A stretch of 64,000 bases of DNA, from positions 558,001 to 622,000 of the forward strand of contig NZ_WMIG01000001.1 in assembly GCF_009711205.1 (NCBI RefSeq), in the 5' to 3' direction. The stretch comes from Paracoccus litorisediminis. GTDB taxonomy: Bacteria > Pseudomonadota > Alphaproteobacteria > Rhodobacterales > Rhodobacteraceae. Of the stretch, positions 7,350-16,393 are shown piece by piece. The translations under genes were made by a program, and so were the position numbers. Under the pieces are notes generated by a model. The model did not search any database, had not been told where the DNA came from, and saw only the letters and a list, made by a program, of their open reading frames with translations. The first letter of the stretch is position 1. The number at the start of each line of letters is the position of its first letter.

Positions 7350-9386
7350 ATGGCCGGCAACTCTGCGCTTGCGACCAACCTGAAGTTTTCGGCAATCGCG
7401 GAATCACCCGCGATTGCCGCATTTGATTCCGCCCCGTCGCTGGTCCCGCCACGTGACTTGCGCCCCTTGGGCCAGATCCTGATCGAGGATGACGCGGTCG
7501 ACCCCGCGAACCTGCTCAGGGCGCTGGTCATGCGTCAGCGCCAAAGCGCCCGGCTGGGCGAAATCCTGCTCTCGAATGGCTGGGTCGACGAACGCGCGCT
7601 GATCCGCGCGCTGTGCCGACAATGGCGCACGACCACCATCGATCTTGTCGCCACGCCCCCCGATACCCGCCTGATCGATATGGTGGGGGCCGGGCTTTGC
7701 CTTGCCGAAGGGATCGTGCCTTGGCGGCAGATCGGCGGCGTCACCTTTGTCGCGACCGCCCGCCCCGATGCGTTCGACGCCCTGCGCGCGCGCCTGCCGC
7801 AGGGGCTGGGCGATCTGCGCATGCTGCTGTGTTCGGAAAACGCGGTGCGCGAGGCGCTACTGTCGACCCGGCGCATCGCGCTGATCCGCCATGCCGAACT
7901 GCGCGTCCCGGCGCAGCTCAGCTGCCGCACCCGCGACGAGCGCCGCGTGGGCCGCATCGCCCTTGCGATCGGCGCGGTCGGCGCCGCTGCCCTGCTGCTG
8001 GCGCCGATCGCGGTCATCGCGGTTCTGACCTTCTGGGCGGTGCTGACGCTGCTAGCCTCGATGGTGCTGAAGGCGCTGTCCTTCCACGCCATCCTGCGCG
8101 ATCGGGCCGAGGCGCGCGGGCTGGAACTGGCCATCGCCTCGGGCCGGGCGATTCCTTCGGAAATGAAGGCCCCGCTGCCCCTGATCTCGGTCATGGTGCC
8201 CCTGTTCGCCGAGGCCGACATTGCCGACCGCCTGATCGGGCGGCTGGCGCGGCTGGACTACCCGCGCGAGTTGATGGACATCCTGATCGTGGTCGAGGAA
8301 ACCGACCGCGTCACCTGCGGGGCGCTTGAGGGCGTCGCACTGCCGCGCTGGATGCGGGTCATCAAGGTTCCCGACGGCCCGGTGCAGACCAAGCCCCGTG
8401 CCCTGAACTATGCGCTGAATTTCTGCCGCGGCCAGATCGTTGGCGTCTGGGACGCCGAGGACCGCCCCGAGCCCGACCAACTGCACAAGGTCGCGCGCGG
8501 TTTTCATTTCGCCGCCCCTGACGTGGCCTGCCTGCAAGGCGTGCTGGATTACTACAACCCCCGCACCAACTGGCTCGCCCGCGCCTTTACCATTGAATAT
8601 GCGGCATGGTTCCGGGGCACTCTGGCGGGTGCTGCGGCGCTGCGACTGGTGGTGCCGCTGGGGGGCACGACGCTGTTTTTCCGACGCGAGTTGCTGGAGA
8701 ATGCGGGCGGCTGGGACGCGTGGAACGTGACCGAGGATGCCGATCTGGGCGTGCGGCTGGCGCGACACGGCTACCGGACCGAGATGCTGGACACCGTCAC
8801 CCACGAAGAGGCCAATTGCCGGCTGATCCCCTGGGTCAAGCAGCGCTCGCGCTGGCTCAAGGGTTTCGCGATGACCTGGGGCGTGCATATGCGCGACCCG
8901 CAGGCGCTGTGGCGCGATCTGGGACCGCGCCGCTTCATCGGGTTGCAGGTGCAGCTGGCGGCCTCGGTCTCGCAATATCTGCTGGCCCCGGTGCTGTGGA
9001 GCTTCTGGCTGCTCAGCCTTGGCCTGCCGCATCCGATGCGCGACTTGCTGGAAGGAAGGCTGGGTGGGCATGCCGTCCCGGCGCTGTTCGGGCTGTTCGT
9101 GGCCTCAGAACTGCTGAACATGGCTGTCGCCGCCTGGGCAACACGTGGGTCGGACCACCGTCATCTGTGGCCATGGGTTCCGACCATGCATCTTTACTTT
9201 CCGCTGGGCTGCCTTGCCGCGTGGAAGGCAATCTACGAGGTCGTCCGCCGCCCCTTCTACTGGGACAAGACCCAGCACGGGCTATACGATACGGTGCCTG
9301 ATGAAGCACCTGCCGCGCCGCCGCAGCAGCAAGACGCGACGGCACCTGCCCCCCGGCAGGTGCCGCTGATCGGGTCGATCGGCTAG
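7350..9386 (+). CDS. GspE-N domain fused to a membrane family 2 glycosyltransferase
   Basis: A 678-residue protein likely making or exporting a polysaccharide at the inner membrane. Residues about 38-165 resemble the N-terminal domain of type II secretion ATPases (GspE-N/MshEN-like: LGQILIEDDAVD, LGEILLSNGWVDE, then ALCRQW). One or two membrane helices follow at about 201-240. A GT2 catalytic domain starts near 277 with DAED at 368-371, TEDAD near 460 and the QRSRW motif near 498, the cellulose-synthase-like set. More membrane helices lie from about 525 to 640. The secretion ATPase part itself is absent. It overlaps the convergent glnE stop by 4 bases, and a CtrA box lies upstream. The polymer made is unknown. 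Confidence 0.85.
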   Translation: MAGNSALATNLKFSAIAESPAIAAFDSAPSLVPPRDLRPLGQILIEDDAVDPANLLRALVMRQRQSARLGEILLSNGWVDERALIRALCRQWRTTTIDLVATPPDTRLIDMVGAGLCLAEGIVPWRQIGGVTFVATARPDAFDALRARLPQGLGDLRMLLCSENAVREALLSTRRIALIRHAELRVPAQLSCRTRDERRVGRIALAIGAVGAAALLLAPIAVIAVLTFWAVLTLLASMVLKALSFHAILRDRAEARGLELAIASGRAIPSEMKAPLPLISVMVPLFAEADIADRLIGRLARLDYPRELMDILIVVEETDRVTCGALEGVALPRWMRVIKVPDGPVQTKPRALNYALNFCRGQIVGVWDAEDRPEPDQLHKVARGFHFAAPDVACLQGVLDYYNPRTNWLARAFTIEYAAWFRGTLAGAAALRLVVPLGGTTLFFRRELLENAGGWDAWNVTEDADLGVRLARHGYRTEMLDTVTHEEANCRLIPWVKQRSRWLKGFAMTWGVHMRDPQALWRDLGPRRFIGLQVQLAASVSQYLLAPVLWSFWLLSLGLPHPMRDLLEGRLGGHAVPALFGLFVASELLNMAVAAWATRGSDHRHLWPWVPTMHLYFPLGCLAAWKAIYEVVRRPFYWDKTQHGLYDTVPDEAPAAPPQQQDATAPAPRQVPLIGSIG

Positions 9387-12196
9387 GCGGTCGCGGGCTG
9401 TTCGGACAGCGCCGCGTCGATGATCCCGCCTGCGGCGTTAACGGTTTCTTCCAGCCGTTGCGAAAGCTCGGCAAGGCTTCCCATGCCGGTCTCGCGCAGC
9501 AGGAAGGCCTGACCGCCATCGCCCAAGGCCTCCATGTCCAGCGGTCGATCGGTCAGCAGCCGCCCCGAACCTTGCAGCGCCCACAGGAAACGCCGGGCCG
9601 TGGCCAGCGTCTCGGCATCGGCTCGCGCGATCAGACCGGCGCGCGGACCGGCCCGCAATTGCGCCGCCACCGCCCGCGCAGGAATGCCCGCACGCAGCGC
9701 GAAGGACTGGGCCAGCAACTCGATATCCTGCAAGCGACCGCGACCGATCTTGGCCTCCCATGCGCCATCCGGGGCCTTGGCGGCAAAGATCCGGGCCCGC
9801 ATCTCGGCCAGATCGGGCAGGACGCGCGGATTCTGGCCCTGCGTCTGCAGGACTTCCTGCCGCAGCGCCTCGACCTCATGGCCCAGATCATGGCCAGACG
9901 GGCCGCAGGACCCGATGACGCGGGCTCGGGTCAGGGCCAGATGCTCCCATGTCCAGGCCTCGGTCATCTGGTAATCGCGGAAACTTTGCACCGAGGTCGC
10001 GACCGGCCCCTGCCGCCCCGAGGGGCGCAGCCGCATGTCCACCTCATAGAGGCGCCCGGCCGAGGTCGGCGCGGACAAAGCAGTAATCATCGCCTGCGTC
10101 AGTCGCGCGTAATAGGCGCGCGGCGCCAGCGGCTTCGGGCCGTCCGAACTGTCCTGCCCACCGGCGTCATAGATCACGATCAGGTCCAGATCCGAGGCCG
10201 CGTTCAACTGCCGTGCCCCCAGCGAGCCCATACCCAGCACCACGGCGCCGCGTCCGGGCGGCGGGCCATGGCGGCGGGCGAACTCGGCGGTGACGACGGG
10301 GAACAGCGCGGCCACCGTCGCATCGGCGATATCGGCATATTGGCCGCCCGCCTCCTCGGCCCCGATCAGGGCGCGCAGGTGATGGACGCCGGTGCGGAAC
10401 TGCCATTCATGCGCCCAACGCCGCGCATCGTCCAGCGCCCGCTCATAGCCGCCATCCCGCGCCGCAAGCCCCTGTTCCAGCACGCTTTCGATCTGACGAT
10501 GCAGACCCGCAACGCCGGGCCATTCGGCAAAGAAGCTGCCGCCCAATACCGCGTCCAGCACCTCGGGGTGGCGGGCCAGATAGGCGGCCAACCCCGGCGC
10601 GGTGCCGCAGATATCGGCGATCAGGTCGATCAGCTGGGGATTGGCCTCGAACAACGAGAAAAGCTGCACGCCCGAGGGCAGCCCGGCCAGAAAGGCGTCG
10701 AAACGCGCCAGCGCATCCTGCCCGTGATCGCTGCCGGTCAGCCGCGCCAGAAGCTCGGGCTCGATCCGCACAAAGACCTGCCGGGCACGTTCGGTGCGCA
10801 GCGCCGGATAGGCGCGCCAGCCATCGACCATGGCCTGCGCCTCGGGCGAAAGCCGGGGCCGTTCGCGTTTCTCGGCGGGGGTGAAGAAGCTGGCGGTCAG
10901 GGTCTCGACCCGTTCCAGACGCCCGGTCAGACGCTTTGACCAGACCGCGCTGTCGCCCTCGCCCATCATCTGCGCGATGGTGGCGATGCCCTCGGGCGAG
11001 GTGGGGACCAGATGGGTCTGGGCGTCATTGACCATCTGGATGCGATGCTCGATCTCGCGGTGTTCGCGGTAATGATCGGTCAGTTCGGCGGCGACTTCGG
11101 GCGGAATCCAGCCCTTATCGGCCAGCCGCGCCAGCCCTTCAACGGTGCCGCGCACGCGCAGGTCGGGGTCACGGCCCCCGGCGATCAACTGACGGGTCTG
11201 GGTGAAGAACTCGATCTCGCGGATGCCGCCCTGACCCAGCTTCATATTGTGGCCGGGCACACCGATGCGGCCATGCAAGCCCTTGTGATCGCGGATGCGG
11301 CGACGCATGTCGTCGGTGTCCTGAATGGTCGCGAAATCCAGATGCCTGCGCCAGACAAAGGGGCGCAATTCGCGCAAAAAGCGTTCGCCCACCTCAAGAT
11401 TGCCGCCGCAGGGCCGCGCCTTGATATAGGCCCCGCGTTCCCATGTGCGGCCCTCGGCCTCGTAATAGGCCAGCGCCGCCGAGACCGACATGCAGACCGG
11501 CGTCACCGCCGCATCGGGGCGCAGACGCAGGTCGGTGCGGAAGACGTAGCCCTGATCGGTATTGTCCGAGATGGTCGCCGCCGCCTTGCGGGTGGCGCGG
11601 ATCAGGGCGGCGCGGGCATCGAACTGGTCGTCGCGGGCATAGGCGCTGTCGTCGTAAAGCACGATCAGGTCGATATCCGAGGAATAGTTCAGCTCCCCCG
11701 CGCCCATCTTGCCCATGGCCAGCGCGGTGATGCCGCCCGCATCGCTCTGGGTCGCGGGCAGTTTGCCGCGCGCCTGCTCATGCGCGACATGGACGCGCAG
11801 CGCCAGGTCGGTGGCCCGGTCGGCCAGCCGGGTCAGCGCGCCGGTCACCTGCTCAAGCGTCCAGACCCCGCCCAGATCGGCCAGCCCCGTCCACAGCGCC
11901 ACCCGCCGCTTGGCACGGCGCAGCGCCGGTCCCAGCGCCTCGGCGGACAGCGCGTCGAAGCCTTCGGTTTCGCGTTGGACAATATCCAGGCCCTCGGCAT
12001 CCGGCTGGGTCAGCATGGCCGTCAGCCACCCCGCCTCAAGCTGGATCAACCCCGACAGATAGGGGCTGCACCCGGCCGCGCCGCGGATCAGCTCGGCAAG
12101 GCGGTCATCAAGCGGCCCCAGCAGGTCGACAGCGACCTGCCCCCGCGCGGGGTCATGGGGAATCGGAAGGCGGGAGATGCGGTCATGGAATGTCAT
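9383..12196 (-). CDS. glnE: Glutamine synthetase adenylyltransferase/deadenylylase
   Basis: Adds AMP to glutamine synthetase under nitrogen sufficiency and removes it under starvation, in response to PII proteins. The 937-residue product has two nucleotidyltransferase domains, each with the Asp pair: SSDIDLIVLYDD in the N-terminal half (deadenylylase) and ASDLDLIVIYDA in the C-terminal half (adenylylase). Both catalytic halves look intact and the length is normal. The gene stops inside the stop codon of the convergent glycosyltransferase gene. A TTGACC-N16-TAGGGT promoter precedes it. Confidence 0.97.
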   Translation of the reverse strand: MTFHDRISRLPIPHDPARGQVAVDLLGPLDDRLAELIRGAAGCSPYLSGLIQLEAGWLTAMLTQPDAEGLDIVQRETEGFDALSAEALGPALRRAKRRVALWTGLADLGGVWTLEQVTGALTRLADRATDLALRVHVAHEQARGKLPATQSDAGGITALAMGKMGAGELNYSSDIDLIVLYDDSAYARDDQFDARAALIRATRKAAATISDNTDQGYVFRTDLRLRPDAAVTPVCMSVSAALAYYEAEGRTWERGAYIKARPCGGNLEVGERFLRELRPFVWRRHLDFATIQDTDDMRRRIRDHKGLHGRIGVPGHNMKLGQGGIREIEFFTQTRQLIAGGRDPDLRVRGTVEGLARLADKGWIPPEVAAELTDHYREHREIEHRIQMVNDAQTHLVPTSPEGIATIAQMMGEGDSAVWSKRLTGRLERVETLTASFFTPAEKRERPRLSPEAQAMVDGWRAYPALRTERARQVFVRIEPELLARLTGSDHGQDALARFDAFLAGLPSGVQLFSLFEANPQLIDLIADICGTAPGLAAYLARHPEVLDAVLGGSFFAEWPGVAGLHRQIESVLEQGLAARDGGYERALDDARRWAHEWQFRTGVHHLRALIGAEEAGGQYADIADATVAALFPVVTAEFARRHGPPPGRGAVVLGMGSLGARQLNAASDLDLIVIYDAGGQDSSDGPKPLAPRAYYARLTQAMITALSAPTSAGRLYEVDMRLRPSGRQGPVATSVQSFRDYQMTEAWTWEHLALTRARVIGSCGPSGHDLGHEVEALRQEVLQTQGQNPRVLPDLAEMRARIFAAKAPDGAWEAKIGRGRLQDIELLAQSFALRAGIPARAVAAQLRAGPRAGLIARADAETLATARRFLWALQGSGRLLTDRPLDMEALGDGGQAFLLRETGMGSLAELSQRLEETVNAAGGIIDAALSEQPATA

Positions 12197-12202
12197 GGCC
12201 CG

Positions 12203-12230
12203 ACCCTATCCGGGGCCAAGCCAAGGTCAA
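12203..12230 (-). promoter_or_regulatory. Probable sigma-70 promoter of glnE
   Basis: Read on the minus strand: TTGACC, 16 bases, TAGGGT, immediately before the glnE start with only a short leader. It resembles the carA and ilvI promoters. No sigma-54 (GG-N10-GC) pattern was noticed here. Confidence 0.5.
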
Positions 12231-12469
12231 TGTCACCGGCGCAGGCAGTTGCCCGATCCTCGACACGAAAATGTCACGGCCGCCGCGGCGGATCGGCGCA
12301 GATGGCCTTTTCGGCGCTTGGACTCGGGCGGATCTGTTGCTACGCTTCCGCCATTCCTTGACCCGAAAAAGCTGGTTGGCCGTCCCTTGTCGAGATGCGC
12401 AGATCTGATCAGGTTGCAATTGCCCCGGCGCGCACGCGGCCCCGGCCCGGCTAAGGCAGGGCACGGCTG

Positions 12470-13303
12470 ATGCGGCACACCCTGCCCCATGCCCCCCAGT
12501 TCTATGTCACCGCTCCGCAACCTTGCCCCTATCTGCATGGCCGGGCCGAGCGGAAGCTGTTCACGGCACTGGCCGGGGATTCCGCCAATGAGCTGAACAA
12601 TGCGCTGTCGCGGCAGGGCTTCCGGCGGTCGCAGAACGTGCTTTATCGCCCCAGCTGCGAAAGCTGCGTGGCCTGCATGTCGGCGCGCATCCGCATTTCC
12701 GAGTTCTCGCCCTCGCGCACCCAGCGCCGGGTGCAGAAGCGCAACGAATCCCTGCGCCGCATGGCCACCAGCGCCTGGGCCACCGAGGAACAGTATGAAC
12801 TGTTCCGCCGCTATCTGGACCAGCGCCATGCCGATGGCGGCATGGCCGATATGGATATCTTTGAATTCGCCGCGATGATCGAGGAAACCCCGGTCCGCAC
12901 GCGCGTCATCGAATACCGCCTGACCCAGCCGGGCTGTGCCCCCTCGCAGGACGATCCGCTGATCGCGGTCTGCCTGACGGATGTGCTGGATGACGGGCTG
13001 AGCCTTGTCTACAGCTTCTACGACCCGCGCTATGAGGCGGCGAGCCTTGGCACCTATGTGATCCTCGATCATATAGAACTGGCGCGCAGCGCGGGCCTGC
13101 CCTTCATCTATCTGGGCTACTGGGTCCCCGGCAGCCGCAAGATGGATTACAAGGCCCGCTTCGCCGCGCTGGAGATCTACAAGGGCGGAGTCTGGCAGCC
13201 GATCGGCGATCCGGCGCAGCACAGTTCCGACATCCATCCCCTGTCCGTCGATCCGATTGTCGAGCAAGTCGCACGGATCGATCTGCCGCAACGCGCCCGC
13301 TAG
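12470..13303 (+). CDS. bpt: Aspartate/glutamate leucyltransferase of the N-end rule pathway
   Basis: Transfers leucine from Leu-tRNA to proteins with N-terminal Asp or Glu, marking them for ClpS/ClpAP degradation. The 277-residue protein has the family N-terminal cysteine cluster (CPYLHGR, then [12 protein letters not shown]) and the C-terminal acyl-transfer half with [16 protein letters not shown] and [18 protein letters not shown]. The length matches bacterial Bpt. It stands alone between glnE (divergent) and ilvI (same strand). The 273 bases before it hold the glnE promoter and otherwise nothing I can name. Confidence 0.95.
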   Translation: MRHTLPHAPQFYVTAPQPCPYLHGRAERKLFTALAGDSANELNNALSRQGFRRSQNVLYRPSCESCVACMSARIRISEFSPSRTQRRVQKRNESLRRMATSAWATEEQYELFRRYLDQRHADGGMADMDIFEFAAMIEETPVRTRVIEYRLTQPGCAPSQDDPLIAVCLTDVLDDGLSLVYSFYDPRYEAASLGTYVILDHIELARSAGLPFIYLGYWVPGSRKMDYKARFAALEIYKGGVWQPIGDPAQHSSDIHPLSVDPIVEQVARIDLPQRAR

Positions 13304-13369
13304 GCGCTGATTTCGGCAATAAAATTACAATTAGCAGCCATTTGCGGTCATTTTCTTGGATTTGGCCCA

Positions 13370-13398
13370 TTGACCCTGCCGTGCCGCCCCCATAGGTT
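13370..13398 (+). promoter_or_regulatory. Probable sigma-70 promoter of ilvI-ilvH
   Basis: TTGACC, 17 bases, TAGGTT, 65 bases before the ilvI start, within a locally AT-rich gap that begins after bpt. No convincing leader peptide or attenuator hairpin was seen between promoter and gene. Confidence 0.55.
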
Positions 13399-13463
13399 CC
13401 GGCGGCGCGACGGCGGAGGACCACGAATGAGCCGCCCGCGAGGAACACATAAGGAGAATGGGC

Positions 13464-15221
13464 ATGTCCCGAACCATGACGGGTGCAAGGATGGTTATCG
13501 AAGCTCTGCGCGATCAGGGCGTCGACACCGTATTCGGCTATCCGGGTGGTGCGGTACTACCCATCTACGACGAGATCTTTCAGCAGAATGATATCAAGCA
13601 CATCCTGGTTCGCCACGAGCAGGGTGCGGTCCACATGGCCGAGGGCTATGCGCGTTCCACCGGCAAGCCGGGCGTCGTTCTGGTGACCTCGGGTCCGGGC
13701 GCGACCAATGCGGTCACCGGCCTGACCGATGCGCTGCTGGATTCGATTCCGCTGGTCGTGCTGTCGGGTCAGGTCCCGACCTTCCTGATCGGCACGGATG
13801 GCTTCCAAGAGGCCGATACCGTCGGCATCACCCGCCCCTGCACCAAGCATAACTGGCTGGTCAAGGAAACGGACGACCTGTCCGCGACCATCCACAAGGC
13901 GTTCCACGTGGCCACCTCGGGCCGTCCGGGCCCGGTTCTGGTCGATATCCCCAAGGACGTGCAATTCGCCACCGGCGAATATGTCGGCCCCAAACAGATC
14001 GACACGCCCAGCTACCAGCCCGCGAAAAAGGGCGATCTGGAGGCGATCACCCGTCTGGTCGAGCTGATGGAAAAGGCCGAGCGCCCGATCCTTTACACCG
14101 GCGGCGGCGTCATCAACTCGGGGCCTGCTGCGGCGCAATTGCTGCGCGAACTGGCCGATGCGACCGGTTTCCCGCTGACCTCGACCCTGATGGGTCTGGG
14201 CGCCTATCCGGCCTCGGGCAAGAACTGGATCGGTATGCTGGGCATGCACGGGCTGTATGAAGCCAACATGGCCATGCATGATTGCGACCTGATGATCGCG
14301 GTCGGCGCACGTTTCGACGACCGCATCACCGGTCGGGTCAAGGATTTCAGCCCCGGCTCGGTCAAGGTGCAGATCGACATCGATTCCAGCTCGATCAACA
14401 AGGTCATCCATGTCGACCTGCCGATCGTCGGCGATGTCGGCCATGTGCTGGAAGATATGCTGAAGATCTGGAAGGCCCGCGGCCGCAAGACCAATGCCGA
14501 AGGCGTCCGCAAATGGTGGACCCAGATCGAGCAGTGGAAGGCGGTGAAATGCCTGACCTATCGCAACTCGGACAAGGTCATCAAACCTCAGCACGCGCTG
14601 GAGCGTTTGCAGGCCCTGACCGCGCATCGCAAGGATCGCTACATCACCACCGAGGTCGGCCAGCACCAGATGTGGGCCGCGCAGTTCCTGCATTTCGAGG
14701 ACCCGAACCGCTGGATGACCAGCGGCGGGCTGGGGACGATGGGCTACGGCCTGCCCGCGTCCATCGGCGTGCAAGTCGCCCATCCCGAGGCGCTGGTCGT
14801 CAACGTCGCGGGTGAGGCCAGCTGGCTGATGAACATGCAGGAAATGGGCACGGCCGTGCAGTTCCGCGCCCCGGTCAAGCAGTTCATCCTGAACAATGAA
14901 CGGCTGGGCATGGTTCGCCAGTGGCAGCAATTGCTGCATGGCGAGCGTTACAGCCAAAGCTGGTCGGAAAGCCTGCCCGATTTCGTGAAACTGGCCGAAG
15001 CCTTTGGTTGCAAGGGCCGGTTGGTCAGCGACCCGGCGGAATTGGACGACGCGATTCAGGAAATGCTGGATTACGACGGGCCCTTCATCCTCGACGTGAT
15101 GGTCGAGAAGCACGAGAACTGCTTCCCGATGATCCCCTCGGGCAAGCCGCATAATGAGATGATTCTGGGCGAAGCCTCGACCGAAGACGCCATTACCGGC
15201 GTCGGCGGGGCACTGGTCTGA
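13464..15221 (+). CDS. ilvI: Acetolactate synthase large subunit
   Basis: Thiamine-diphosphate enzyme that condenses pyruvate to acetolactate (valine/leucine) or with 2-ketobutyrate (isoleucine). The 585-residue protein has the N-terminal ThDP region with the catalytic Glu in VRHEQGAVHMAEGYAR, the central FAD-binding domain, and a C-terminal ThDP-binding half with MTSGGLGTMGYGLPAS. In the Mg/ThDP motif region it reads NVAGEASWLMN, where many homologues have GDG-S; this gives Gly-Glu-Ala. The ATG at 13464 is spaced correctly from AAGGAG, unlike the ATG at 13458. ilvH follows after 25 bases. Confidence 0.96.
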   Translation: MSRTMTGARMVIEALRDQGVDTVFGYPGGAVLPIYDEIFQQNDIKHILVRHEQGAVHMAEGYARSTGKPGVVLVTSGPGATNAVTGLTDALLDSIPLVVLSGQVPTFLIGTDGFQEADTVGITRPCTKHNWLVKETDDLSATIHKAFHVATSGRPGPVLVDIPKDVQFATGEYVGPKQIDTPSYQPAKKGDLEAITRLVELMEKAERPILYTGGGVINSGPAAAQLLRELADATGFPLTSTLMGLGAYPASGKNWIGMLGMHGLYEANMAMHDCDLMIAVGARFDDRITGRVKDFSPGSVKVQIDIDSSSINKVIHVDLPIVGDVGHVLEDMLKIWKARGRKTNAEGVRKWWTQIEQWKAVKCLTYRNSDKVIKPQHALERLQALTAHRKDRYITTEVGQHQMWAAQFLHFEDPNRWMTSGGLGTMGYGLPASIGVQVAHPEALVVNVAGEASWLMNMQEMGTAVQFRAPVKQFILNNERLGMVRQWQQLLHGERYSQSWSESLPDFVKLAEAFGCKGRLVSDPAELDDAIQEMLDYDGPFILDVMVEKHENCFPMIPSGKPHNEMILGEASTEDAITGVGGALV

Positions 15222-15246
15222 TCATCATTACAGGGAAGACAAGAAC

Positions 15247-15807
15247 ATGGCGGCACTGAAGATCGAAAAGGGCGCGTCGAGCCATTCGGCTTATGACCTG
15301 CGCGACCCCAACGCCCAGACCATCGAAAGCCACACCCTTGCGGTGCTGGTCGATAACGAGGCGGGCGTCCTTGCCCGCGTCATCGGCCTGTTCTCGGGGC
15401 GTGGTTTCAACATCGACAGCCTGACCGTGGCCGAGGTGGACCATCTGGGCCACCGCTCGCGCATCACCATCGTGACCCGCGGCACGCCCGCGGTGATCGA
15501 GCAGATCAAGGCGCAGTTGGGCCGCATCATCCCGGTCCACGAGGTTCATGACCTGACCGTCGAGGGACCCAGCGTGGAACGCGAACTGGGCCTGTTCAAG
15601 GTTTCGGGCAAGGGCGACAAGCGCGTCGAGGCGCTGCGCATCGCGGAAATCTTCCGCGCCAACGTGGTCGACTCGACGCTGGAAAGCTTTGTCTTCGAGA
15701 TGACCGGCACGCCCGAAAAACTGGACGCCTTTGCCGAACTGATGCGCCCCCTGGGCCTGTCGGATCTGGCCCGCACCGGGGTCGCTGCGCTGGCGCGCGG
15801 CGCCTGA
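15247..15807 (+). CDS. ilvH: Acetolactate synthase small regulatory subunit
   Basis: Regulatory partner of IlvI that activates the enzyme and confers valine feedback inhibition. The 186-residue protein opens with a 25-residue extension, then an ACT domain (HTLAVLVDNEAGVLARVIGLFS, split by GRGFNIDSLTV) and a C-terminal ALS small-subunit domain beginning near ELGLFKV. The length is slightly above the usual 160-170 because of the extension, as is common in Rhodobacterales. It is in an operon with ilvI and ends 3 bases before a convergent small gene. Confidence 0.96.
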   Translation: MAALKIEKGASSHSAYDLRDPNAQTIESHTLAVLVDNEAGVLARVIGLFSGRGFNIDSLTVAEVDHLGHRSRITIVTRGTPAVIEQIKAQLGRIIPVHEVHDLTVEGPSVERELGLFKVSGKGDKRVEALRIAEIFRANVVDSTLESFVFEMTGTPEKLDAFAELMRPLGLSDLARTGVAALARGA

Positions 15808-15810
15808 AGC

Positions 15811-16158
15811 CTAGCCCGCCGCCGCGATCCGGCAGGATCGCGGCGCGGCATCGTAATCGTCATTCGAGATCACGCGCAGCGGTGGCGGAGGTGTGTCGGC
15901 CATCTTGCGCAGGATGCCCGGCAGTTGCGACTTTCCCGGCGCTGACAGCAGACTGACCCGCCGCGCCAAGCGATGCTGGCCCACATCCTCGCAGTCAAGT
16001 TCGACAAGATCGCCTGCTTCGGGCCATTTCTCGGCCAGCAGGTTGTCGCGGCCCTGCAAATAGGCCAACGCGGCGTGATCCTCGCACCAGATGATCGCCT
16101 TTTCTCTGGGCGGATCGCTCCACAGAACGACACCGATCATCAAAATCCCCCCAAGCAT
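15811..16158 (-). CDS. Small hypothetical protein with one N-terminal membrane segment
   Basis: A product of about 115 residues with a short hydrophobic start (MLGGILMIGVVLW) that may be a signal anchor, then a soluble part containing IIWCEDHAALAYLQ and VELDCEDVGQHRLARR with two cysteines. I do not recognise a named family, though the segment around WCEDH looks conserved rather than random. The start is uncertain: the ATG at 16158 and the ATG at 16140 (GGGGGG upstream) are both possible. It ends 3 bases from the ilvH stop. The 235 bases upstream hold an imperfect CtrA-like site at 16303-16317 and an imperfect palindrome at 16351-16370. Confidence 0.55.
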   Translation of the reverse strand: MLGGILMIGVVLWSDPPREKAIIWCEDHAALAYLQGRDNLLAEKWPEAGDLVELDCEDVGQHRLARRVSLLSAPGKSQLPGILRKMADTPPPPLRVISNDDYDAAPRSCRIAAAG

Positions 16159-16393
16159 TCCCCGACATATGGCGGGACCCGGACTCAATCTGTAGGCGAA
16201 CGTATTGGCGAACTATCGCCTATGGAAGAAGAAACATCGGCAAGGGCTTGCCTATGCTTTCAGGCAAGTGGAACCCCTTGCACAGCGCTTCCTCAACCAT
16301 TGTTAAGGATCTGCTAAAATTATTGGATATAAATGGGTTAACAGGCCAATCAGCGGATTCGAATCTGCTGCATCTGTGCCACAGGGTCAGAAA

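Noticed and set aside
9458-10939. 493-codon plus-strand frame opposite glnE
   Set aside because: A shadow of glnE, whose protein is unmistakable.
13557-15152. 531-codon minus-strand frame opposite ilvI
   Set aside because: A shadow of ilvI; it has no domain or start signal.
16351-16370. tRNA T-arm-like sequence (TTCGAAT) followed closely by GCCA
   Set aside because: It is a 20-bp imperfect palindrome centred on TTCGAA. No matching acceptor stem, D arm or anticodon arm exists upstream on either strand, so it is not a tRNA or tmRNA end.
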